Assembly (NCBI GenBank): GCA_905209455.1
Contig: CAJLTA010000030.1
Span: 1 to 17,998, forward strand
DNA length: 17,998 bases
Direction of reading: 5' to 3'
From: an uncultured Collinsella sp.
GTDB taxonomy: Bacteria; Actinomycetota; Coriobacteriia; Coriobacteriales; Coriobacteriaceae
Part shown: piece by piece, positions 1 to 6,349 of the stretch
Position numbering within the stretch: the stretch's first letter is position 1
How the letters are laid out: each line of letters opens with the position of its first letter
Position numbers and translations under genes: made by a program
The notes under the pieces: model-generated
Told to the model about the DNA's origin: nothing
Databases searched by the model: none
Seen by the model: only the letters and a program-made list of their open reading frames with translations

Positions 1-66
1 ACGAGCGGGGGCTCCTGTCTTTTTAGTGCCCTCGGATTGGGTCATAGTGTCTGTCACGTCCAAAAC

Positions 67-118
67 ATCGAGGTTAAGTGGCCTCCTGTTCGTGCGGAAC
101 TCGCGATAAACCTAAGCC
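67..118 (+). repeat. Left copy of a structured intergenic repeat
   Basis: The 18-base block at 90-107 (TCGTGCGGAACTCGCGAT) is identical to 17918-17935. It is followed in both places by a related AACCT(T)A(A/G)GC tail. In this copy AGGTT at 71-75 can pair with AACCT at 109-113, enclosing a GCG-GAACT-CGC mini-hairpin. The large central hairpin of the right-hand copy is absent, so this looks like a shorter or diverged member of the same family. The borders are approximate. Confidence 0.55.
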
Positions 119-263
119 GGTGTCCCCGCTCTCCCGGGGCCTGTGGTTACCTGGTTGTTGCATGCGGCTCGCTTTTCGGAACTGGGCTGATATTTTCTTG
201 ATGTTAGGCGCTCTTGGTCCTAATGGGCTTGGGGCGCCTTCGCGTTTCCTCAGCTCTGCACCC

Positions 264-292
264 TTGCGGGTTCGAATCCCTCCGCTTGCCCA
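264..292 (+). pseudogene. tRNA 3'-end-like fragment (T-arm)
   Basis: The segment contains GGGTTCGAATCCC, the canonical T-loop with its flanking stem, followed by a CCGCTTGCCCA-like tail. No matching 5' acceptor strand, D-arm or anticodon arm could be folded upstream, and the T-stem has one mismatch. It shares the 17 bases GGGTTCGAATCCCTCCG with the tRNA-Gln on the opposite strand about 60 bases away. It is either a decayed tRNA or a leftover attachment-site duplication from an element that integrated into a tRNA 3' end. Confidence 0.4.
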
Positions 293-293
293 C

Positions 294-334
294 AAAAAAG
301 CGCCCTGGGCCGTTATGGGCTCAGGGCGCTCAGT
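294..334 (-). terminator. Rho-independent terminator after tRNA-Gln
   Basis: On the minus strand a 9-bp perfect stem (AGCGCCCTG/CAGGGCGCT), extended by four more pairs including one G-U, is followed by six U residues. It lies just beyond the CCA end of tRNA-Gln. A short T-run on the plus side (335-338) means it could also stop transcripts arriving from the left. Confidence 0.85.
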
Positions 335-339
335 TTTAA

Positions 340-414
340 TGGCTGGGACGGAGGGATTCGAACCCCCAACAGCCGGCACCAAAAACCGGAGTTCTACCGT
401 TGAACTACGTCCCA
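340..414 (-). tRNA. tRNA-Gln (anticodon UUG)
   Basis: Read on the minus strand the gene starts with TGGGACG and ends with CGTCCCA, discriminator G and an encoded CCA, for 75 bases in all. The 7-bp acceptor stem is perfect. The D-arm (GTTC/GAAC), anticodon stem (CCGGT/GCCGG with one G-U pair) and T-arm with TTCGAAT loop all fold. The anticodon loop TTTTGGT puts UUG in the anticodon position, decoding CAA. It lies 38 bases downstream of the peptidoglycan-binding gene on the same strand and ends at a strong terminator. Confidence 0.95.
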
Positions 415-452
415 ATGTGTGGTGTTGCCCAAAAGCAACTCGTTTAGTTTAC

Positions 453-1358
453 CTAATCTGCGAGGGCATCGCAAACGCCGTCGAGCAGGCGTACGGCGAG
501 TGTCTGCGCATCACTTGCGGTGAAGGTTCCGTTGTAGCGCGTCATGCCCGTGAGCTCAATGCGGATGCGCGCGGGCTTTTGCTGTGCGGCGACATTGGCA
601 GTGCGGATGCGCTGCGCCAGGTTGTGACACTCAGCAAGGGCGATCGTGGCGCGCGGCGCTGCATCTGCGGGCAGCTCATCGCTTGCAATTTCGAGCACCA
701 GGTCCACGTCGGTCGGAACCTCGGAATCGCACAACATCATGCCGCTGCTATCGGTCGTCGCCGTGGCGATGTTCCACATGCGCGATGCAACGCTACGCGC
801 GATGGGGTCCTCACCGATGACGGCAATCTGGAAGCGCTCGAGAACGTTGGCGGCGCGGGCAAAGCCGATGCGCGACTCGGCCTCGGTAACCGAGGGCTTG
901 CCCTCCCACACGTGATGCAGGCGGTTGATATAGGCGTAGGTATCCTGGAACGCCATGCCATCGGCAAACAGGCCGACATTTTCTTGGAACTGCTGCAGAG
1001 CGGCCTCGGTGTGCGGGCCAAAGTAGCCGTCGTCCTCACCGCAGGCAAAACCCAAAACGTTGAGCGCGCGCTGCAGGGCCTGAACGTCGGCGCCATGGAA
1101 ATTGGGCATGCGCAGATAAAGTGTGCGGTCGCCCAGCTTATACGAGGCGTCTACCAGGGCGCTCCAGCAGGGGATATCGACGGCGCAGCCAGCGGCAAGG
1201 CCACTGTCGAGTCTAAAGGTGCCAACGGCCTGCTCGGTGGTGGCGCCAAAGCGCTTATCGGCGACCTCGGTGTCATCGATTGTATAGCCGAGCTGCAGAA
1301 GGCGGGACTGGACGTCCTCGACGGCTGCTCCCTGCATGCCCGTTGTAATAGGTTCCAT
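453..1358 (-). CDS. Peptidoglycan-binding protein with degenerate amidase-like C-terminus
   Basis: This 301-residue protein has two tandem PG_binding_1 repeats at about residues 8-70 and 86-146; the second has the typical ALQRALNVLGF...DGYFGPHTEAALQQFQ pattern. Residues about 177-301 resemble in outline the Amidase_3 fold: an IAVIG strand where VIDPGHGG is expected, VDLVLEIASD where the ADLFVSIHAN strand is expected, and a C-terminal RIELTGMTRYN...LAVRLLDGV like VEVGFLSNP...IA.GI. The histidine zinc ligands are missing. Two PG-binding repeats followed by an amidase domain is the arrangement of mycobacterial CwlM, a non-catalytic regulator of peptidoglycan synthesis. No signal peptide is visible, so a cytoplasmic role is plausible. 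The ATG is preceded by AAAGGGG at good spacing. The PG-binding domains are confident; the pseudo-amidase reading is inference. Confidence 0.85.
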   Translation of the reverse strand: MEPITTGMQGAAVEDVQSRLLQLGYTIDDTEVADKRFGATTEQAVGTFRLDSGLAAGCAVDIPCWSALVDASYKLGDRTLYLRMPNFHGADVQALQRALNVLGFACGEDDGYFGPHTEAALQQFQENVGLFADGMAFQDTYAYINRLHHVWEGKPSVTEAESRIGFARAANVLERFQIAVIGEDPIARSVASRMWNIATATTDSSGMMLCDSEVPTDVDLVLEIASDELPADAAPRATIALAECHNLAQRIRTANVAAQQKPARIRIELTGMTRYNGTFTASDAQTLAVRLLDGVCDALAD

Positions 1359-1495
1359 GAACGAACCCCTTTCGGCGTACCATTCGTACTATTTGAGCGT
1401 GTGTCGGATAGACAACGCAAAGGGATGCATAAACATGCACTCAACAGTGTAGCAAGTTGTACCCAAATACGCTGCTGACAGGTTTTATAACCCCG

Positions 1496-2521
1496 CTAGT
1501 TAAGGCGCTCCACAAAGAAATCTGCCATGGAGAGGAACAGCTCGCGTGCGTGCGGATCAAGCTCAACGTTCTCGATGGTCGCTTTGGCTTTAGCGGTCAG
1601 GTCGAGCGCGTAAGTGTGGGCGTAATCGATGGAGCCGGTCTGCTGGAAGATCTCCACGGCGCGTGCAAGTTGCGCGGGGTCCTCGGTGCCCGAGGAAAGG
1701 ATTGCCTCGACCTCGTCGTGATAACGCTCGTCTGACAGGGCGTGCACGGCGACAAGGGTGCGCTTGCCCTCGGTGATATCGGTGCGGAAGTCCTTGTTGG
1801 CGGCCTCCTTGGTGCCGATCAAGTTGAGCAGATCGTCCTGAATCTGGAAGGCAAGGCCCGTGTGCAGGCCAAAGGCGCGCAGTGCCTCAATTTGCTCCTC
1901 GCTGCCGCCGCCGATAATGGCTCCGGCGGCAAGTGGTGTGGCTCCGCTGTAGTACGCGGTCTTGTGCGTCGCCATGTCCAGATAATCGTCGACCGAGATG
2001 TCAAAGCGCCCATCGCGGACCCAGCCCAAGTCGAGCGCCTGGCCCTCGATGGTGCGAACGATCATCTCGGTGAGCTCGTGGAGCACGCGGAGTTTCACGT
2101 CTGCCTCGAGCGTGGGGTCGTCAAGAACCGTCTTGGTGACCATGGTGAGCGCTAGGTCGCCGCAGTTGATGGCAAGTCCCGTGCCCTCGGTAAGGTGCAT
2201 GCAGGGCTTGCCGCGACGCAGTTGGCCGTTGTCGGCGATGTCGTCATGGATAAGCGCTCCCGATTGAAAGTGCTCGATAGCTGCCGCCGCGCTGCGGGCG
2301 CTCTCAAAGCTGCCACCTACCGCGGTGGCGGCGAGCATGCAGATGAGCGGGCGGTGGCGTTTGCCGGCATTGGCCGTAAATGCCGAGAGCGGGGTATACA
2401 GGTAACGCTCGATATCGGCGGAAGTTGCCTGTCCGTCAAAGAACGTGGCCAGATAGTCGTTAATCTGGTCAAAGTGCTGGGCTAAAAAGCTGGTAAACGG
2501 ACTGGACACGGGTTCTCGCAT
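1496..2521 (-). CDS. Polyprenyl diphosphate synthase (trans-prenyltransferase)
   Basis: This 341-residue cytoplasmic enzyme condenses isopentenyl diphosphate onto an allylic diphosphate to build an isoprenoid chain, probably the menaquinone side chain or a precursor lipid. Family hallmarks are all present: GKRHRP at 53-58, the first aspartate-rich motif DDIAD at 93-97 followed by LRRGKP at 101-106, and the second motif region FQIQDDLLN at 225-233 followed by DITEGKRT at 248-255. The second motif ends in Asn rather than the usual Asp. The fifth residue before the first motif is Gly, and a small residue there usually goes with longer-chain products. Chain length cannot be settled from sequence. 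The start codon has only a weak purine-rich site (AAGAAAG) upstream. It lies 137 bp upstream of the peptidoglycan-binding gene on the same strand, with no obvious terminator between, so co-transcription is possible. Confidence 0.93.
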   Translation of the reverse strand: MREPVSSPFTSFLAQHFDQINDYLATFFDGQATSADIERYLYTPLSAFTANAGKRHRPLICMLAATAVGGSFESARSAAAAIEHFQSGALIHDDIADNGQLRRGKPCMHLTEGTGLAINCGDLALTMVTKTVLDDPTLEADVKLRVLHELTEMIVRTIEGQALDLGWVRDGRFDISVDDYLDMATHKTAYYSGATPLAAGAIIGGGSEEQIEALRAFGLHTGLAFQIQDDLLNLIGTKEAANKDFRTDITEGKRTLVAVHALSDERYHDEVEAILSSGTEDPAQLARAVEIFQQTGSIDYAHTYALDLTAKAKATIENVELDPHARELFLSMADFFVERLN

Positions 2522-2637
2522 TCTTTCTTAGGTTGCACCGTTGCATTATGCAGACTACATATTGCCACATTGGGGCGTCGAGCGCGGCGGTTGAAGACGA
2601 TTGAGTCTTGCGGTCGCAAACGCGGCAAGGGGCTCGG

Positions 2638-5091
2638 CTAGATAAGCCCAAAGTGTTCGAGCGCGGTGACGACGCCGTCGTGGTCGAAGCTGTCGGTTAC
2701 GTAGTCGGCCTTTTCCTTGAGGAAGTCCGGCGCGTTGCCCATGGCGATGCCAACATCGACCGCCTCCATGAGGGCGATGTCGTTGCTCGCGTCGCCAATG
2801 CCATATACGGTGCCGTGGTCTGGTCCCAGGGCGTCAAGCACAGCCTTGATTCCGGCCCGTTTGGTGCACTCGCGCGGCGAGATTTCTGTGACCTCGAGCT
2901 CGAGCTCGTTGAGGCAGAGCAGAGGTCCAAGCTCTTCATCTTGGGCGATGCGGTTGGCAAGTGGTGTGGACATAAGAATTTTATAGGCGTTGTAGTGTTC
3001 AAGTTGCGTGACGGCGTCGCCCACGGTGCGTGCGTATCCGTACGTCTCGGGGGCATCTGCACTCATGCGCACGACGCGATCGATGCCCTCAAAGCGAATG
3101 ACCTCGCCCGATTGCTCGAGATAGGGGGCGAGGCGCTGTAACATGCCGGGGCTTATGGCAGCGTTTCGCACGACGCGCCCCTCGAGTTCGGCGTAACCGC
3201 CCGCGAGGCACACGACGCCTGCCCACGGCAGTTCGAGCAGCTTGGGATGGATGCAGCTGAGGGTGCGCCCCGTACAGATAAAAGCTGTGTTGCCGTTGGC
3301 GACAAACGTGCGAATTGCCTGTGCAACCGTCTCGTTGGGATAGGGGGAAAGATCTCGCTCGCCCTCGGGGAGCTCTTGGGCAAGTTTGGGATCTTGCCAG
3401 GCGAGCGTACCGTCGATGTCGAAGAAGCAGACATTGCCATACTTTTTGGCGCCATCGCCGGCATGAAAAGGCGAGGCGGCGAATGCAAAACCCGGTTCGA
3501 GTCCCATAATCTGATCAAAGTGTTCTTTGACGCGGGGTACCGAGATGCCGATGATTACCTGAGCGGTCTTGCCGGTGACGATGAGGCCTTTGGCACCCGC
3601 TGCGACAAAGGTCGCATTGTCCGCGACGATGGAGGGATCCACGACTTCGACGCGCAGACGCGTGGCGCAGTTGGTTGCGCCCGCAATGTTGGAGACGCCG
3701 CCCAGAAGCGTCACAACCTGCTCGGCGAGGAGATGATCTTGTGAGGCTTGGTTGCCGGAAGCGCCGGTTTTGGATGAGCGCTTTTCGTCAACGTCGTTTC
3801 CCGTCAAGCGTGAGAGCGCCGCGTTGCTGGCGATATGGTCCTCGCGTCCCGGGGTTTTAAGGTCAAAGGTCAGGATAAGACCTCGAAAGCTCAGAAAGAA
3901 GATGACGCTAAAGATGAGTCCGATTCCGAGTGCCAAAAGGTAGGAGCCGGCATGCGCCCGCATGAGCGGGATAAAGTTGAAGGCAGCCATTTCCATAAAG
4001 CCGCCCGAGAAGATGCCAACGACGCCAAAGAAGTTCATAGCCATGGCGAGGCAGGAAGATAGGGCGGCATAGAGCAAAAAGAGCCCGGGATAGGTGAACA
4101 TAAAGAGAAACTCGAGCGGCTCGGTGACGCCGCAGACCGCCGAAGCGACGATGGCGGGAACAAGGATGGCCTTGAGGCCAGCGCGGCGTTCGGGCTTGGC
4201 GGTGGTGTAGAACGCAACGGCGATGGCAGGAAGGCCAAAGAGCTTGACCCAGCCGGTGGCGGTGAAACCAGCCCACGGCGCAAGCTCATTGAGGGGGCGC
4301 GTGCTATGGGAGAGAATGGGGAGCAAATTGGTCCACGTGGCGTAGATACCGTCGTTAATAACTAAATTGTCGTAGTAGATAGGCATGTAGAGCAGGTGGT
4401 GCAGCCCCATGGGCTCGAGTGCTCGCTCCAAAAACGCAAAGATACCCACGCCGAGGGGGCCGACGCCCACAAGTGCGTGGCGCAGCGTTTCGGTCGCTGC
4501 GTATACGAAGGGCACGATGGCGGCCGAGATGGCGGCAAGGGCGAACACGGCAAAAAAGCTGATGAGGTAGACCAGCGAGGAACCCGAGAAGGTGCCGAGC
4601 CAATCGGGGACCTTGGCATCGTAGAAGCGGTCATGGATGGCGACGACGGTTGCCGATACCGCTAGCGGGCCGATAATGCCGGTGTCGAGCGTCTTGATGC
4701 CGTCGATGATGGTAATGCCGCTAGCGGGGGTCAAAGACGACGGGTACTTAAGTCCAAGGTTGTCTCCGCTTAGCTTGATGATCTCGCTCAAAAAGAAGCA
4801 ATAGGCAAAATAAGCCACGAGCGCCTCGAGGCAACAACGTGCCGGTTGCTTTTGGGCAAGGCCGATGGGCAGCGCTACGGCAAAAAGGAGCGGAAGTCGC
4901 TTAAAGACCGTCCACGAGCCGCGCTGAATGATAGTCCAAAAAACGTACCAAGGGGTTCCGTATACGGCGAGGTCGCCGACGATATCCGCAGACGTTGCGA
5001 GGGCGGAGACGCCGACCATAAGGCCCGATATGGAAAACAACATGGCGGGCGCGAACATTGCCCCGCCAAAGCGTTGGATTTTTTGCAGCAT
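2638..5091 (-). CDS. PTS EIIC-EIIB fused to a Cof-type HAD phosphatase (glucose/maltose family)
   Basis: This is an 817-residue three-part fusion. Residues 1 to about 415 form an EIIC membrane channel with about ten hydrophobic segments and the conserved GVTEPLEF motif at 321-328, as in glucose/maltose/alpha-glucoside (MalX-like) permeases. After a Ser/Lys-rich linker, residues about 455-530 form EIIB with the phosphorylated cysteine in NCATRLR (Cys475). Residues about 551-817 form a complete HAD-IIB (Cof-like) phosphatase: FFDIDGT (Asp558, Asp560), ICTGRT at 605-610, a lysine region, and GDASND at 766-771. All catalytic residues are kept, so the domain looks active. The ATG follows a strong GGGAGG six bases upstream. 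The gene is divergent from the GntR regulator, and a candidate operator covers its predicted transcription start. No EIIA domain is present, so a separate EIIA must supply phosphate. I infer import with phosphorylation followed by dephosphorylation; the sugar is unknown but probably an alpha-glucoside. Confidence 0.92.
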   Translation of the reverse strand: MLQKIQRFGGAMFAPAMLFSISGLMVGVSALATSADIVGDLAVYGTPWYVFWTIIQRGSWTVFKRLPLLFAVALPIGLAQKQPARCCLEALVAYFAYCFFLSEIIKLSGDNLGLKYPSSLTPASGITIIDGIKTLDTGIIGPLAVSATVVAIHDRFYDAKVPDWLGTFSGSSLVYLISFFAVFALAAISAAIVPFVYAATETLRHALVGVGPLGVGIFAFLERALEPMGLHHLLYMPIYYDNLVINDGIYATWTNLLPILSHSTRPLNELAPWAGFTATGWVKLFGLPAIAVAFYTTAKPERRAGLKAILVPAIVASAVCGVTEPLEFLFMFTYPGLFLLYAALSSCLAMAMNFFGVVGIFSGGFMEMAAFNFIPLMRAHAGSYLLALGIGLIFSVIFFLSFRGLILTFDLKTPGREDHIASNAALSRLTGNDVDEKRSSKTGASGNQASQDHLLAEQVVTLLGGVSNIAGATNCATRLRVEVVDPSIVADNATFVAAGAKGLIVTGKTAQVIIGISVPRVKEHFDQIMGLEPGFAFAASPFHAGDGAKKYGNVCFFDIDGTLAWQDPKLAQELPEGERDLSPYPNETVAQAIRTFVANGNTAFICTGRTLSCIHPKLLELPWAGVVCLAGGYAELEGRVVRNAAISPGMLQRLAPYLEQSGEVIRFEGIDRVVRMSADAPETYGYARTVGDAVTQLEHYNAYKILMSTPLANRIAQDEELGPLLCLNELELEVTEISPRECTKRAGIKAVLDALGPDHGTVYGIGDASNDIALMEAVDVGIAMGNAPDFLKEKADYVTDSFDHDGVVTALEHFGLI

Positions 5092-5318
5092 GTTCTGCCT
5101 CCCGTATATCGAGGCGCGTTGCGCGTGGTGAAACGTTTAAACAATGGATTCATTGTAGAGGACCAGACGATTGTCGTACCGGCAGTTTTGAGCGAAACCG
5201 GTTTGGGCGCGACAGAAACCGTCAACGGTTAAATCCTGTCGCTTTGCCGATAATCGGTTTAAACAACTTTAAGAAATGCTATGCTGCCTAGCCATACATA
5301 TTCATTAGAGGTGAAGTC
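5092..5318. promoter_or_regulatory. Divergent PTS/gntR control region with two GTTTAAAC operator candidates
   Basis: Two sites match the local consensus TTGTTTAAACAA at 10 of 12 positions: 5133-5144 and 5255-5266, each with a perfect GTTTAAAC core. On the minus strand a TACAAT -10-like hexamer (5152-5157) lies just upstream of the first site, placing that site over the predicted start of the PTS transcript; no good -35 is visible. On the plus strand a weak -10 (TATGCT, 5280-5285) follows the second site. Other palindromes here are CAATG-GATT-CATTG (5142-5155), AAACCGGTTT (5195-5204) and AACCGT-CA-ACGGTT (5217-5230). Autoregulation by the adjacent GntR protein is the likely reading. Confidence 0.6.
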
Positions 5319-6038
5319 ATGCCAAAAGCGATATACGAAGGAATCTACCGAGAAATACGCTCGCGCATCATTAACGGGACCTATGCGTTTCAGGAGATGC
5401 TGCCAACCGAAGCCGAGCTGACCGCGGAATTTGGCTGCACGCGCAATACCGTCCGCCGCGCTTTGAGCATGCTGGCCGACGGGATGTTTGTGCAGCCCAT
5501 ACACGGCAAGGGCGTGCGCGTTATTTGGCTTAAGGGCGAAACCGACATGTTGGGCGCACTCGAAGAGGTTGAGTCGTTTGGCGAGTTCGCAAAACGCAAC
5601 AATGCCGTTGCTTCGACCGAGGTCAAGTCTTTTGAACATCTGGTGTGCACCGAGCAACTTTCTCGACGCTTGGGATTTAAGACAGGTGAGCAGTTGATTC
5701 GCGTGGTGCGCGTCCGAAGCCTTAACGGCAATGCGCGCCAAGTAGACCATGGCTTCTTTTTGGAGTCGATCGCCAAGGGCCTGACCCCCGAGATCGCGGC
5801 AGATTCTATTTACGGCTATCTGGAGCACAAGCGCGGTGTCAAAGTGATGGCGAGCCGTCGTACGGTGAGTGTCGAGCTCGCCAACGATGAGGACTGCAGC
5901 TATCTTGACCTCGGCAAATACAACTGCGTTGCCGTCATGGAGAGCCAGTCGTACACCTCGGATGGCATCTTGTTTGAGGTGACGCACACTCGCACACACC
6001 CCGAGATCTTCCACTACCGCGTCAACTCCAAGCGATAG
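5319..6038 (+). CDS. GntR-family (HutC/TreR-like) transcriptional regulator
   Basis: This 239-residue regulator has an N-terminal winged helix-turn-helix (about residues 4-72) with the typical LPTEAELTAEFGCTRNTVRRAL recognition segment and the wing sequence HGKGVRV. A UTRA-type effector-binding domain follows at about 85-235. The N-terminal part most resembles TreR, the trehalose-operon repressor that senses a phosphorylated disaccharide. The ATG has GAGGTG five bases upstream. The gene is divergent from the PTS-phosphatase fusion and ends at a strong terminator just before the ABC operon. Five TTGTTTAAACAA-like sites in promoters of this window resemble the TTGTATATACAA type of operator known for TreR regulators, so I infer it controls the PTS fusion, itself, the ABC importer and malQ. 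The ligand is unknown; a phospho-sugar made by the PTS is the natural guess. Confidence 0.92.
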   Translation: MPKAIYEGIYREIRSRIINGTYAFQEMLPTEAELTAEFGCTRNTVRRALSMLADGMFVQPIHGKGVRVIWLKGETDMLGALEEVESFGEFAKRNNAVASTEVKSFEHLVCTEQLSRRLGFKTGEQLIRVVRVRSLNGNARQVDHGFFLESIAKGLTPEIAADSIYGYLEHKRGVKVMASRRTVSVELANDEDCSYLDLGKYNCVAVMESQSYTSDGILFEVTHTRTHPEIFHYRVNSKR

Positions 6039-6083
6039 CCGGCCAGCTCGCAGCCTGACGAGACTCATGCCCTCAAAGCGAAC

Positions 6084-6135
6084 GAAAACGCCCGGTCAAA
6101 CCGACGATGCGTCGGTTTGACCGGGCGTTTTCTCT
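6084..6135 (+). terminator. Rho-independent terminator after gntR
   Basis: A perfect 22-bp stem (6085-6106 with 6110-6131), extended to 23 bp by one flanking G-C pair, surrounds a 3-base loop and ends in a T-run. The arms begin AAAACGCCCGG and end CCGGGCGTTTT. It separates the regulator from the ABC operon and, being symmetric with A-tract and T-tract, could act in both directions. Confidence 0.92.
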
Positions 6136-6139
6136 GCAT

Positions 6140-6349
6140 TAGATAACAAATAATTGTTTATACAAAACTTGTCAAGTATTAAGTTGAATACTACCGTTCA
6201 CCGAAGTTTTTCTACCGCTCTAGTAATACTTGTTCAAACAACTAGCCAAATAGCGTATTGTACAAATCAGCAAAAGGGGCAAAGTCCCCGAGCCAATCTC
6301 CGAAGGCGGCGGCAAAGGGTGCCGCCACGGTGTGAAAGAGTGGATTGTA
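6140..6349 (+). promoter_or_regulatory. ABC-importer promoter region with two operator candidates
   Basis: This AT-rich region upstream of the binding-protein gene contains TTGTTTATACAA (6154-6165) and TTGTTCAAACAA (6230-6241), each matching 11 of 12 positions of the locus consensus. They lie 76 bases apart. A tentative promoter is TTCAAA (6233-6238) with TATTGT (6256-6261) at 17-bp spacing, which would put the second site over the -35. A leader of roughly 80 bases would follow. The operator sites are better supported than the promoter hexamers. Confidence 0.5.

Larger units (their letters stand above)
1..339. other. Gene-free left edge: repeat copy, tRNA-like remnant and terminator
   Basis: No convincing coding region is seen here. 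Three things can be recognised: a repeat block at 90-118 shared with the right end of the window, a tRNA T-arm-like segment at about 264-292, and a strong hairpin terminator at 294-334. A further hairpin has perfect 6-bp arms (AGGCGC at 206-211, GCGCCT at 234-239) with G-U-rich pairing inside. A long open frame running rightwards from position 78 crosses the tRNA and the gene on the other strand and is not credible. The upstream neighbour lies outside the window. Confidence 0.6.

Noticed and set aside
1..293. Possible tmRNA or selenocysteine tRNA ending in the T-arm near 264-292
   Set aside because: No matching 5' acceptor strand, no tag-peptide frame and no UCA anticodon arm could be found; only the T-arm is convincing.
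78..1478. A 466-codon open frame on the plus strand
   Set aside because: It runs through the terminator, the tRNA-Gln gene and the opposite-strand peptidoglycan-binding gene, and has no family motifs or ribosome site; it is an antisense shadow caused by high GC.
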